A stretch of DNA of 64,000 nucleotides from Anaerocolumna jejuensis DSM 15929. GTDB taxonomy: Bacteria; Bacillota; Clostridia; Lachnospirales; Lachnospiraceae. A program made the translations under genes and the position numbers. Numbering within the stretch: position 1 is the stretch's first letter; each line of letters begins with the position of its first letter. The stretch covers positions 82,723 through 146,722 of the forward strand of contig NZ_FRAC01000017.1 in the NCBI RefSeq assembly GCF_900142215.1, written 5' to 3'. The notes under the pieces were generated by a model. The model was given only the letters and a program-made list of their open reading frames with translations, ran no database searches and had not been told where the DNA came from. Below are positions 32,491-41,071 of the stretch, piece by piece.

Positions 32491-32870
32491 TTAACCACAG
32501 GTTAATGTAAAATCCAGTATTATTTGGAATGTCTTGCTAGAGAGGTATATTATTGCTGAATTCCTACAAAAGAAAAATTTTCCACAAACGCATGAACCCG
32601 CACTATGGGTACCCAGAGGACAAGGGGATTGGTTTGGAGTTCGCATTGAGAGGTTCTTTATGACACTTAAGCTGCAAGAAACACAGCTAGGAAAAATAAC
32701 GCCATTGTTTGAGCGTAGCGAGTTTGGCGTTGTTTTTCCTGTCAGCTGTGTTTCTTGCAGCTTTAGTGGAATAAAGGTTCTCGAACAGCGAACTCCAAAC
32801 CAATCCCCTTGTCCTCGTGCGTTACCATTAATTGGTTTTATGCATTTGCCGTGAAAAGAAATGTGGTTAA
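32491..32870. repeat. Foldback (MITE-like) element with long inverted repeats
   Basis: The outer ends are TTAACCACA (32491-32499) and TGTGGTTAA (32862-32870). Inside, 29 bases at 32616-32644 are perfectly complementary to 32788-32816. Further in, CTGCAAGAAACACAGCT pairs with AGCTGTGTTTCTTGCAG, and the centre is a hairpin with AACGCCA/TGGCGTT arms around a loop 'TTTGAGCGTAGCGAG'. Pairing continues imperfectly outward to about 32575 and 32860. Overlapping frames on both strands encode mirror-like peptides only because of the palindrome. It lies between divergent genes. A related sequence occurs at 63547-63710. Confidence 0.8.
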
Positions 32871-32994
32871 AATTGACAAGGTAAGACATTCTTAGTACAA
32901 TATTATGGAGATTATTTCTAATCAAAATTTAATTTTTGTGTAAGATGGTATTAATTAAAAAGGATTATGATACTATCATACAGGAGGTGTTAAG

Positions 32995-33534
32995 GTGCTT
33001 TTACTATTCCAGGTGTGCTTTTTTGTTGGTATTGCGTTAATTATAATATCCCTTCTTTTGGGAAGTCTTTTTGATATCGCAGGAATGGATGGATTAAATC
33101 TGGACTTTGGAGGAAGTTCCCTTTCACTTCCGGTAAGTCCCGTTGTTTTTGTACTGTTTTTGGCAGTATTCGGAGGAAGCGGCTGGATGATAACAGAGTA
33201 TGTTCCGGCACTGTTAGGGGTATTAGCCCTGTTAATAGCAATTGTGCCCGGCCTTATTATCTGTTTTCTGGTGCAGCACTTCATTGTCACACCTCTTAAA
33301 AAGGCCCAGAATACCAGTACACCGGAAGCACAGGATCTGATCGGACTTCCGGCGGTGGTATCGGAAAGTATATTGGAGCGGGGGTTTGGTGAAATAAGAT
33401 ATGTCATCAACGGAAACAGCTATACCTCACCGGCCAAATCCATTGACGGTATAGAATTAAAAGCAGGGGTAAATGTAGCCATCTGCTGGATTGAAGGTTA
33501 TGTTTTTTATGTAACATCCACAGAGAATATCTGA
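32995..33534 (+). CDS. NfeD-like membrane protein (short, no protease domain)
   Basis: A 179-residue protein with three hydrophobic segments (about 3-25, 47-66, 72-95) and a C-terminal OB-fold-like domain (about 112-178: 'LIGLPAVVSESILERGFGEIRYVINGNSYTSPAKSIDGIELKAGVNVAICWIEGYVFYV'). This is the NfeD1b layout without the N-terminal serine protease. Such proteins are coupled to flotillins and lie beside them here. Start is GTG 32995 behind CAGGAGGTG. It likely acts in the membrane with the flotillin of the next gene, in membrane microdomain organisation. Confidence 0.85.
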   Translation: MLLLFQVCFFVGIALIIISLLLGSLFDIAGMDGLNLDFGGSSLSLPVSPVVFVLFLAVFGGSGWMITEYVPALLGVLALLIAIVPGLIICFLVQHFIVTPLKKAQNTSTPEAQDLIGLPAVVSESILERGFGEIRYVINGNSYTSPAKSIDGIELKAGVNVAICWIEGYVFYVTSTENI

Positions 33535-33647
33535 TACGGAAGGAAAAAGCTTCGGTATCTGATATAGATTAGGAAACCATAATTTTTGAACGCCCGGCAA
33601 GCTGTAAAAAACTATGGGAGTACACGTTTAATAGGAGGAATAAGAAA

Positions 33648-35138
33648 ATGGATGCATTTATTATTGCAGGAATCATCGTGGGTGCTGTTGTTTTAGTCAC
33701 TCTGTTGATTACTACCACCTGGAAAAGGGTCCCCCAGGATAAGGCGGTTGTTGTAACCGGTCTTAAGAAAAGAGTAATATCCGGCGGCGGCGGTTTTGTA
33801 ATACCGTTATTGGAAAGGGTCGACAAGATTTCCCTGGAAAATATGAAAATCGAAATCCGTACGGAGGGAGCCAGAACAGAGCAGGGTGTTGATATACGGG
33901 CAGATGGTGTTGCGGTTGTCAAGGTAAAGAGCGATAAGGAAAGTATACTTAACGCTGTAGAGCAGTTTAACACCGGCAGAGAACAGCAGACTATCGATAT
34001 AATAAAGGATACCGGAAAAGACGTACTGGAAGGCAAGCTAAGAGAAATTATCTCAAAGATGACCGTAGAGGAGATTTATAAGGACAGGGAAAAATTTGCT
34101 TCACAGGTCCAGGAAGTGGCAGCTATGGGTCTTGCCAGCATGGGACTGGAGTTAAAAGCATTTACGATCCGTGATATATCCGATAAGAACGGTTATCTGG
34201 AAGCACTGGGTAAACCCCGTATAGCGGAGGTTAAGAGAGATGCGGCTATAGCGGAAGCAGAAGCCTTAAAGGAAACCAAGATTAAGGTGGCAGAAGCAGA
34301 AAGGCTCGGAGAAGAAGCTAAGATTGTAGCAGAAACCCACGTAGCAGAAGCAAATAAGGAAAAGGAATTAAAGATTCAGAGCTACCGTCAGGAACAGGAA
34401 ACTGTCAAGGCGAAAGCAGACTCTGCCTATGCTATCCAGAAAAACAAGGTGGATAAGGAAGTAACTGAAACCGCCATGTTAGTAGAGCTTACCAAGAAGG
34501 AAAAGGAAGCGGAAATTCAGGATAAGGAAGCAATCAGGCGTGAAAAAGAATTGCTTGCTACCGTAAACAAAGAAGCAGATGCCGAGAATTACCGTATCGG
34601 TAAGGAAGCAGATGCCAAGAAATATTCCGAGTTAAAGGAAGCAGAGGCCTCCAGTATGGCAATTAAAATCAAAGCAGAGGCGGAAGCAGAAGCCATCAGG
34701 ATTAAAGGTGAAGCAGAAGCGGCTGCCATTTTGGCAAAGGGTGCTGCCGAAGCAGAAACCATGGCTAAGAAGGCGGGAGCTTTCAAGCAGTATAATGATG
34801 CCGCTATAACACAGATGATTATTGAAAAATTACCGGATATAGCTGCTTCCATAGCCGAACCTTTGACCAAGACCGAGAAGATTGTTATTATTGACAATGG
34901 CAAGGGCGGGGAAGGCTCCGGCGCTGCCAAGGTATCCGGCTATGTAACCGATATTATTACACAGCTGCCTGAAACCATTGAAGCCGTTACAGGTATTAAC
35001 TTTATGGATAACATAAAGAAGAATCTTTCCAAAGTCATAGATGCAGAGGAAGGCAAAGCGGAGAAAAAGGTAGAAAACCGGGAAGAAATTCAGGAAGAGA
35101 ATAACGAAGATGTAACAGCGGAATATAAAGAAGTATAA
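33648..35138 (+). CDS. Flotillin-like SPFH protein
   Basis: A 496-residue membrane-associated scaffold protein. It has an N-terminal hydrophobic hairpin (about 5-24), the SPFH/band-7 domain to about 200 ('VVVTGLKKRVISGGGGFVIPLLERVDKISLENMKIEIRTEGARTEQGVDIRADGVAVVKV'), then a long Ala/Glu/Lys-rich coiled coil with repeated 'EAEA' runs to about 390. The C-terminal domain contains 'IIEKLPDIAASIAEPLTKTEKIVIIDNG', typical of flotillins. An acidic tail ends it. It forms an operon with the NfeD-like gene 113 bases upstream, as YuaF-FloT in Bacillus. The gene name floT/yuaG is plausible but not asserted. Confidence 0.9.
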   Translation: MDAFIIAGIIVGAVVLVTLLITTTWKRVPQDKAVVVTGLKKRVISGGGGFVIPLLERVDKISLENMKIEIRTEGARTEQGVDIRADGVAVVKVKSDKESILNAVEQFNTGREQQTIDIIKDTGKDVLEGKLREIISKMTVEEIYKDREKFASQVQEVAAMGLASMGLELKAFTIRDISDKNGYLEALGKPRIAEVKRDAAIAEAEALKETKIKVAEAERLGEEAKIVAETHVAEANKEKELKIQSYRQEQETVKAKADSAYAIQKNKVDKEVTETAMLVELTKKEKEAEIQDKEAIRREKELLATVNKEADAENYRIGKEADAKKYSELKEAEASSMAIKIKAEAEAEAIRIKGEAEAAAILAKGAAEAETMAKKAGAFKQYNDAAITQMIIEKLPDIAASIAEPLTKTEKIVIIDNGKGGEGSGAAKVSGYVTDIITQLPETIEAVTGINFMDNIKKNLSKVIDAEEGKAEKKVENREEIQEENNEDVTAEYKEV

Positions 35139-35245
35139 GAAAATACAAAGCGGCGGCAGTATTGCCAGACAGCGGAAGCATCTTATAGTAATATGGTAAT
35201 TTTCTTCAGAAGCATATACAAATGTAAAAATAAAGTTATATAGAA

Positions 35246-35292
35246 AATGCACCTCAGAGCGTTGGATGTTATCCGATGTTTGAGGTGCATTT
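35246..35292. terminator. Terminator between flotillin and Ig-like genes
   Basis: AAATGCACCTCA (35246-35257) and TGAGGTGCATTT (35281-35292) form a 12-bp stem with a 23-base loop holding a small inner pairing (TTGGAT/ATCCGA). It can serve both convergent genes. Confidence 0.75.
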
Positions 35293-35319
35293 AGTAAATT
35301 GAAATAGCATTTTTTATTT

Positions 35320-35967
35320 TTACTGTGCGGATTCTGTTGGCGTTACGTCTGGTTTTTCAACCACGGTAACCTTACAGTAATCATATTTACCGTTTCCGAT
35401 TGCAGCAAAGATATAAGTTACACCTGCTGACCTTGCTGAGATTCTTCCGCCAATACTTACAGCTGCAATTGTGGAATCGTTACTCCAAAATCTGGCTTCT
35501 TCTACGGTATTGTTTGGTTTTAAAATAGCAGTTAAGGAAGTTTTATCTCCAACTACAAGGGTTAATTCCGATTTCGTAAGCTTTACACTTAAAGCCGAAG
35601 GGCCTACGGTAATATCACATACAAGAGAGGCGGCAGTTTTAATTCCTTCCTTTACGGTCACTGTGATTGTGGTCGTTCCATAGTTGGCTGCGGTAACAAG
35701 ACCGGAGTCATCCACAGTGGCAACAGAAGAGTCGCCTGATTTGTAGGAAACTTTCTGGCTTTCTGTTACATTGTAGAGCTTTAAATTGAAAGTAGCATCT
35801 TTTACAAGTGACTTACTCTTAACATTTAGTTTAATGCTGTTTTGGTCATCGTTAACGGTTGAAGCACTGGCAACTGTGTTATTGCCCAATAAGGGCGGTA
35901 ATAGGACAGTCATAAATAAAATCATGCCAAATGCCAGAAGGCACTTTTTCCAGAAATTTGTTTTCAT
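35320..35967 (-). CDS. Secreted protein with two bacterial Ig-like (BIG_2) domains
   Basis: A 215-residue exported protein. The N-terminus has basic residues, a hydrophobic helix (about 9-28) and an 'ASAST' signal-peptidase-like site near 33-37. Two BIG_2 repeats follow, about 45-122 ('NVKSKSLVKDATFNLKLYNVTESQKVSYKSGDSSVATVDDSGLVTAANYGTTTITVTV') and about 127-205 ('LTLVVGDKTSLTAILKP...STIAAVSIGGRISARSAGVTYIFA'). No sortase motif, SLH or other anchor is present, so it is probably released or loosely attached. Function unknown; such domains mediate adhesion or act as spacers. Convergent with the flotillin gene. Confidence 0.85.
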   Translation of the reverse strand: MKTNFWKKCLLAFGMILFMTVLLPPLLGNNTVASASTVNDDQNSIKLNVKSKSLVKDATFNLKLYNVTESQKVSYKSGDSSVATVDDSGLVTAANYGTTTITVTVKEGIKTAASLVCDITVGPSALSVKLTKSELTLVVGDKTSLTAILKPNNTVEEARFWSNDSTIAAVSIGGRISARSAGVTYIFAAIGNGKYDYCKVTVVEKPDVTPTESAQ

Positions 35968-36299
35968 GGCACTATCCTCCTTATAACAGGCTACTGTAGT
36001 GGTATAGAAAGTAAAGGTGGCTTTCTATATCGGATTAGTATAATATAAGGGCCTGTTTACAATACTTCCATGAAATTCAAAAAACTACATAGAAATAAAT
36101 TGTACCTTAGTATGTACAGCTTTAAAATAGTATATTAATTTGTCAGAATCGTGGCAAAATATTAATTTTTTCTTACGGACATTACGATTTTGTATAGACT
36201 GACTTTTCCACTTGTTTTTAACTCACAAGGCAGATATAATAAAATGTATATGTAGCGAATTATAGAAACAAAAGCTTAGCGGATATTGGAGGAAAAGAA
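35968..36299. other. Intergenic region before the response regulator
   Basis: 332 AT-rich bases between divergent genes. It contains the response-regulator promoter at its right end and a loose hairpin near 36005-36035 (TATAGAAAG/CTTTCTATA) close to the Ig-like gene start, which could be part of that gene's promoter or operator. Nothing else recognised. Confidence 0.5.
36212..36240 (+). promoter_or_regulatory. Promoter of the two-component operon
   Basis: TTGTTT (36212-36217), 17 bases, TATAAT (36235-36240), 59 bases before the response regulator. Confidence 0.65.
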
Positions 36300-36995
36300 A
36301 TGCAATACATACTAATTGCCGATGATAATCAGGATATAACGGATGTTTTGTCAGCTTATTCCAAAAAAGAAGGGTTGGAACCGGTAATTGCCAATGATGG
36401 AGAAGAAGCCTTTCGCTTATTTGAAAAATATAATCCCGCAGCAGTACTTTTAGATGTGATGATGCCAAAGGAAGACGGTTATGAGGTTTGCAGAAAGATT
36501 CGGGCTATTTCTAATGTGCCGGTACTCTTAATTACAGCCAGAGGCGAAGATTTTGAAAAGATTATGGGACTTGATATCGGTGCAGATGATTATATTGTAA
36601 AGCCCTTTAGTCCAAGCGAGGTCATGGCAAGGGTAAGAGCGGTTCTCCGCAGAATGACCAAAGTGGAAAAGGATGTTAAGACGGGGAATACCATTACAAT
36701 GTGCAATATGATAATAAATCTGGACGAATATACCCTACATATAAATGGAAATAAAATGTCGCTCACCAAAAAAGAAATAGAGACCATGTGGACACTGGCA
36801 AAAAACCCTAATAAAGTGTTTACCAGAGATAATCTGTTAGACAGCTTGTGGGGCTTTGATTATTTTGGTGACAGCAGAACGGTAGATTCACATATTAAGC
36901 GCCTTCGGGCAAAGCTTGATGCGGTAGAGCATCCGGAATGGAACATTAAGACCATTTGGGGTGTGGGATATAAATTCGAGATAGAAGAAGACTGA
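36300..36995 (+). CDS. OmpR-family response regulator
   Basis: A 231-residue regulator. Receiver domain with acidic pocket 'DDN' at 8-10, phosphoacceptor Asp about 52 ('AVLLDVMMPKEDGYEV') and 'LLITARGEDFEK' followed by 'DDYIVKPFSPSEV'. The winged-helix output domain runs from about 130 and ends 'IKTIWGVGYKFEI'. RBS GGAGG lies 8 bases before ATG. It is paired with the histidine kinase 109 bases downstream. The signal is unknown; no obvious target transporter is adjacent, the neighbours being a secreted Ig-like protein and a probable 6S RNA. Confidence 0.92.
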   Translation: MQYILIADDNQDITDVLSAYSKKEGLEPVIANDGEEAFRLFEKYNPAAVLLDVMMPKEDGYEVCRKIRAISNVPVLLITARGEDFEKIMGLDIGADDYIVKPFSPSEVMARVRAVLRRMTKVEKDVKTGNTITMCNMIINLDEYTLHINGNKMSLTKKEIETMWTLAKNPNKVFTRDNLLDSLWGFDYFGDSRTVDSHIKRLRAKLDAVEHPEWNIKTIWGVGYKFEIEED

Positions 36996-37021
36996 CAGCT
37001 TGAAGAAAACTGTTTGATTCC

Positions 37022-37056
37022 GGGGTCATGAAAGAGAAATTTTTCATGCCCCTTTT
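37022..37056 (+). terminator. Terminator-like hairpin inside the two-component operon
   Basis: GGGGTCATGAAA (37022-37033) and TTTCATGCCCC (37042-37052) with a TTTT tail, between the response regulator and the kinase. It could lower kinase expression relative to the regulator. Confidence 0.65.
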
Positions 37057-37104
37057 ATAAAACTGTTTTCGAATGAAAACAATGGTATCACGAAAGGAGT
37101 TTAA

Positions 37105-38595
37105 ATGGATAGAAAGCATCGGGGCAAGCCTTTTAACAGGCTTTTTTTTAAGGTTTATATCAACTATGCCCTTGTACTGACTCTTTTTGCCATACTGGTG
37201 GGACTGATTTTCATGAACCTGTATGAAAGTGCCACCATGGAAAATTACCGTGACAAAATGTTAAAACAAGCGGAGGTCGTATCCAGAAGATTGTCGAAAG
37301 CCATCATAAACAATGAAGCAGATGGCTATCTGGATTATTTGTCAATTATGCAGGAGCTTGATTATGATGAATCCGACATTTGGACCATATCCAATCCCAA
37401 TGCTAAAAAACCCATGGATAAGCAGATGGAGAATGTTAACCTGGAGGATGTGAAGCTTCCCCAGGACTGTGTAACGGTAATTGAAAAAGCTTTTCAGGGC
37501 AGGCATCTTGCAAAAAGCGGATATTATGAGGAATTTGGCGGAACCTCAGCTATTCAGGGTTATCCTGTGACTGTAAACGGTGAGGTTGTAGGCGCAGTGC
37601 TCCTGCGGACAGAGGTAAAAAAGCAGGAAGATATTATAAACAGCAGTATGAATCTCATTTATTTTAGTGTGGGAATCGCACTTTTCATATCCTTTATCAT
37701 TGCCATTCTTTTTGCAAAAGGAATCACAAAGCCCATCACCTCTATGAGAACAACTGCTCTTTTGCTGGCAGACGGTCAGTATGAAAGCAAGCTTTCTTTA
37801 AGCCGGAGGGATGAAATCGGAGATTTGGCCACGACTATAGATATTCTGGCAGACCGCTTAAAGGAAAATGAAGAGGAGAGACAGAGCAGGGAGCAGATGA
37901 GAACGGATTTTTTTGCCAATGTCTCCCATGAGCTCAGAACTCCTATTACGGTTGTCAGAGCTTACACTGAGATGCTGGTAGACGGAATTGTGACAGAAGA
38001 GGACAAAATCAATCAATATCATGCAAAAATTTTAGCGGAATGCAAAGGCATGGAAAGGCTTGTCGGAGATTTGCTGCTTTTGTCAAAAATGCAGAATCCG
38101 GATTTTGAGGTAGAAAAAGAGCCGGTGAATGTGGTCCAGATTTTTGAAGATCTTTTAAGGAGCTTTCATCCCTTATGCCAGGATAAGCAGATAGAAATGA
38201 TATTGACCAAAGGAATGCCTGTTTATACCATGATGGGGGATTATGACAGATTAAAACAAATGTTTTTAATCATTCTGGATAATGCTGTTAAGTTCTCTAA
38301 GGTAAATTCTTCTATCTACATAAATCTGGCCAAAACGGATAAACTAGTAATATCAGTCAGAGACGAAGGTATCGGAATTTCAAAGGAAGAACTGCCTTAC
38401 ATCTTTGATAAGTTTTACCGTTCAAAATTAAAGCAGAATGAGCAGGGCTCAGGTCTTGGGCTTGCCATAGCAAAGCAGATTGCCTTAAAGCATGATGGTG
38501 ATATTATGGTAAAAAGTGAAGAAGGAAACGGGACGGAATTCATTTTCAGCTTTCAAAGTCTGGAAAATTATGTAGAAGAGTTGGACATTTCGTAA
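37105..38595 (+). CDS. Sensor histidine kinase with HAMP domain
   Basis: A 496-residue membrane kinase. TM1 about 18-39, extracellular sensor of about 140 residues, TM2 about 183-205, HAMP ('KGITKPITSMRTTALLLADGQYESKLSLSRRDEIGDLATTIDIL'), HisKA with 'FFANVSHELRTPITVVRAYTEML' (His about 275), and a full HATPase: 'LIILDNAVKFSK' N box, 'RDEGIGISKEELPYIFDKFYR' G1/F boxes and 'GSGLGLAIAKQIA' G2 box. Partner of the preceding response regulator. The sensor loop matches no family I recognise, so the signal is unknown. Confidence 0.92.
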   Translation: MDRKHRGKPFNRLFFKVYINYALVLTLFAILVGLIFMNLYESATMENYRDKMLKQAEVVSRRLSKAIINNEADGYLDYLSIMQELDYDESDIWTISNPNAKKPMDKQMENVNLEDVKLPQDCVTVIEKAFQGRHLAKSGYYEEFGGTSAIQGYPVTVNGEVVGAVLLRTEVKKQEDIINSSMNLIYFSVGIALFISFIIAILFAKGITKPITSMRTTALLLADGQYESKLSLSRRDEIGDLATTIDILADRLKENEEERQSREQMRTDFFANVSHELRTPITVVRAYTEMLVDGIVTEEDKINQYHAKILAECKGMERLVGDLLLLSKMQNPDFEVEKEPVNVVQIFEDLLRSFHPLCQDKQIEMILTKGMPVYTMMGDYDRLKQMFLIILDNAVKFSKVNSSIYINLAKTDKLVISVRDEGIGISKEELPYIFDKFYRSKLKQNEQGSGLGLAIAKQIALKHDGDIMVKSEEGNGTEFIFSFQSLENYVEELDIS

Positions 38596-38613
38596 TATTA
38601 ACGCATTTGAACC

Positions 38614-38642
38614 TTGAAATTTACAATTGACTGGGTTATAAT
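38614..38642 (+). promoter_or_regulatory. Promoter of the 6S-like RNA
   Basis: TTGAAA (38614-38619), exactly 17 bases, TATAAT (38637-38642). It predicts a start near 38649-38650, where the conserved-looking RNA begins. Confidence 0.75.
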
Positions 38643-38649
38643 AATATCA

Positions 38650-38837
38650 CAAGATATTTCCTGGGATGTGCGACACTCCTGTTATTTTGAACCTACAACA
38701 TTTATAAGGGATTCCTAATTTGTAAGATTATGTCAAGCCACCGTTTGCAGTGGAAGACAGAGGCTTTCATGCGGAAACCCACCTAGCTTTTGCTAGGAGT
38801 CAAAATACAGGAAACGGCGTTTCGGGTTATTGACAAA
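38650..38837 (+). ncRNA. ssrS: Probable 6S RNA
   Basis: A non-coding stretch of about 188 bases between a consensus promoter and a terminator. Its ends fold on each other into a long rod: CCTGTTATTTTGA (about 38683-38695) pairs with TCAAAATACAGG (38801-38812), and the outer CCTGGGATGT region pairs with the terminal GCGTTTCGGG. Internal small hairpins CCAC...GTGG and CCTAGC...GCTAGG lie on the 3' half. Length, rod shape with a central open region, and phrases such as 'GAACCTACA' and 'GTCAAAATACAGG' fit 6S RNAs of Clostridia as I remember them. 6S RNA binds sigma-A RNA polymerase as a promoter mimic. If not 6S, it is still a convincing small RNA gene. Confidence 0.7.
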
Positions 38838-38846
38838 AGATAAAAA

Positions 38847-38870
38847 GGCAGCTATGGGCTGCCTTTTTTT
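38847..38870 (+). terminator. Terminator of the 6S-like RNA
   Basis: GGCAGC (38847-38852) and GCTGCC (38858-38863) preceded by A5 and followed by T7. Confidence 0.9.
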
Positions 38871-38871
38871 G

Positions 38872-38900
38872 TTTACATAATACTTTTCTTTTGCTAAAAT
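38872..38900 (+). promoter_or_regulatory. nadE promoter
   Basis: TTTACA (38872-38877), 17 bases, TAAAAT (38895-38900), directly after the RNA terminator and 59 bases before nadE. Confidence 0.65.
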
Positions 38901-38959
38901 AAATGTTATGATGAAGGAAGTATATAGCAAACAAAACAGAAGCCTCCGAGGAGGAGAAG

Positions 38960-40894
38960 ATGAGAGATGGATTTATAAAAGTGGCAGCTGCCACTCCTTA
39001 TATTAAAGTAGCTGACTGTGAGTATAACAGCAGGCAGATAAGAAATTTGATTGAAGAGGCAGAGGGCCAGGCTGTCAGAATACTGGTGCTGCCGGAGCTA
39101 TGCCTTACCGGATATACCTGCGGAGAGCTTTTTTTACAGGATACCTTACTGAACAGTGCCATGGCTGAATTGAAGCGGATTGTGGACTTTACCAAGGGCA
39201 GAAAGCTCTTTGTGACCCTGGGGCTTCCCATATTGAAAAACGGTAAGCTCTATAATGTGGCTGCTGCAATTTATAATGGCAAATTACTTGGTTTTGTACC
39301 AAAAAAGAACCTGCCGGGCTATTCGGAATTCTACGAGACCAGGCATTTTAATCCCGGACAGGAAGAGGTTACGGGAGTTTTGTTTTACGGGGAAAGGATT
39401 CCCTTTGGAATGAATCTTTTATTCAACTGCTCGGACTTTAAGCAATTGACTATAGGAATTGAAATCTGTGAGGACCTTTGGGTGCCCTTATCCCCCAGTG
39501 TGAACCACTGTCTGGCAGGTGCTACGCTTATATTAAATCCTTCTGCCAGTGATGAAACCACCGGAAAGGATATTTACCGCAGGGAGCTTATCCGTATGCA
39601 GTCTGCAAAGCTGGTATGCGGCTATATTTATGCTGCTTCCGGGGAAGGAGAATCCAGTACCGATCTGGTATTCGGTGCCCACAATCTGATTGCGGAAAAC
39701 GGCATCCTTCTGAAGGAATCCCCTCGTTTCGTCAATGAAATGACAGTTACGGAGCTTGACATGGGAAAACTGATCAGTGAGCGCAGAAGTATGACCACCT
39801 ATCAAGTGTCTGAGAACAAGGATTACCAGTATATAGATTTTTCCTTTGGTGAGGATATCATATCAGCAGAAACTGAGCTTACCAGATATATAGACAAAGC
39901 ACCCTTTGTTCCCGGTAAAAGGGAGGACAGGGACAGGCGATGTGAGGAGATTATAAACATCCAGGCCTATGGGTTAAAGAAGCGGTTGGAGCATACCGGC
40001 CTTAAGACCTGTGTCCTTGCCATATCGGGAGGGCTGGATTCGACTCTGGCATTTTTGGTAATATGTAAAGCCTTTGACCTGTTAGGACTTGACAGGAAAG
40101 GTATTATTGCAGTAACCATGCCCTGCTTTGGAACCACGGACAGAACCTATAATAATGCGGTGACTCTGGCAAAGGAACTATCTGCGACCTTTTTGGAAAT
40201 ACCCATACAGGAAGCGGTCAATCTGCATTTTAGAGATATCGGGCACGATGCTTCCGTACATGATGTTATTTATGAGAATGTGCAGGCAAGAGAGAGAACA
40301 CAGATTATTATGGACTTATCCAATAAATATAACGGCCTGGTTATCGGTACCGGTGACATGTCTGAGCTGGCTCTCGGGTGGGCCACCTATAACGGGGACC
40401 ATATGTCCATGTATGGCGTGAACGCCTCCGTTCCAAAGACTCTCGTCAGATATCTGGTGGGTTACTTTGCGCAGATTACGGAAAATGCTGCTCTGAGGGA
40501 GGTGCTTTCCGATATCCTGGATACTCCCGTGAGTCCTGAGCTGCTTCCGCCAAAGGATGGGATGATTGCCCAGAAAACAGAGGAGCTGGTAGGACCCTAT
40601 GAACTCCATGATTTCTTTTTATATTATATCCTTCGGTATGGATATTCGCCAGCCAAGATATTCAGACTTGCGAAATTGGCATTCACAGAGGATTACAGTG
40701 AAGAGACGATATTAAAATGGCTTAAGACCTTCTACAGCCGATTTTTCAGCCAGCAATTCAAGCGCTCCTGCCTTCCCGACGGTCCTAAGGTTGGGTCTGT
40801 TGCGGTATCTCCAAGAGGAGATTTAAGGATGCCAAGCGATGCCAGCGGAGCCCTTTGGATGAAGGAATTAGAGCATATTACACTGGAAGCTTGA
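38960..40894 (+). CDS. nadE: Glutamine-dependent NAD+ synthetase
   Basis: Final step of NAD synthesis: amidation of nicotinic acid adenine dinucleotide, using ammonia made from glutamine. At 644 residues it is the two-domain form. The N-terminal nitrilase-like glutaminase domain (1 to about 290) shows the Glu-Lys-Cys triad: Glu about 46 ('VLPELCLTGYTC'), Lys about 115 ('VPKKNLPGYSEFYE'), Cys about 170 ('GIEICEDLW'). The synthetase domain has the PP-loop 'SGGLDSTLAF' at about 356 and 'GTGDMSELALGWATYNGDHM'. RBS GAGGAGG lies 6-7 bases upstream of ATG. It has its own promoter. Confidence 0.96.
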   Translation: MRDGFIKVAAATPYIKVADCEYNSRQIRNLIEEAEGQAVRILVLPELCLTGYTCGELFLQDTLLNSAMAELKRIVDFTKGRKLFVTLGLPILKNGKLYNVAAAIYNGKLLGFVPKKNLPGYSEFYETRHFNPGQEEVTGVLFYGERIPFGMNLLFNCSDFKQLTIGIEICEDLWVPLSPSVNHCLAGATLILNPSASDETTGKDIYRRELIRMQSAKLVCGYIYAASGEGESSTDLVFGAHNLIAENGILLKESPRFVNEMTVTELDMGKLISERRSMTTYQVSENKDYQYIDFSFGEDIISAETELTRYIDKAPFVPGKREDRDRRCEEIINIQAYGLKKRLEHTGLKTCVLAISGGLDSTLAFLVICKAFDLLGLDRKGIIAVTMPCFGTTDRTYNNAVTLAKELSATFLEIPIQEAVNLHFRDIGHDASVHDVIYENVQARERTQIIMDLSNKYNGLVIGTGDMSELALGWATYNGDHMSMYGVNASVPKTLVRYLVGYFAQITENAALREVLSDILDTPVSPELLPPKDGMIAQKTEELVGPYELHDFFLYYILRYGYSPAKIFRLAKLAFTEDYSEETILKWLKTFYSRFFSQQFKRSCLPDGPKVGSVAVSPRGDLRMPSDASGALWMKELEHITLEA

Positions 40895-41071
40895 TACCGA
40901 AACCAGCTGGAGGAAATAACGAAGAAGGATATTTGCAGACTGCCCCCCATCTTCCAGCTTACTATTATGACATTGCACAGGCTTCTCATAACTTCCGTGA
41001 AACCTGTGATAAGACATGCCGTAATAGGGCAGTGCCGCTTCAATTAGCGGAAAGCAAAGGGTGTAAGAGTT

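Noticed and set aside
32491..32925. Open frames of 144 (minus) and 106 (plus) codons over the foldback element
   Set aside because: Their similar peptides arise from the palindrome; no RBS, no family resemblance, and the frames are mirror images of the inverted repeat.
35143..35180. Family A-like GGCAGTATTGCC after the flotillin gene
   Set aside because: Only a short palindrome matches; the linker and tail of family A are absent.
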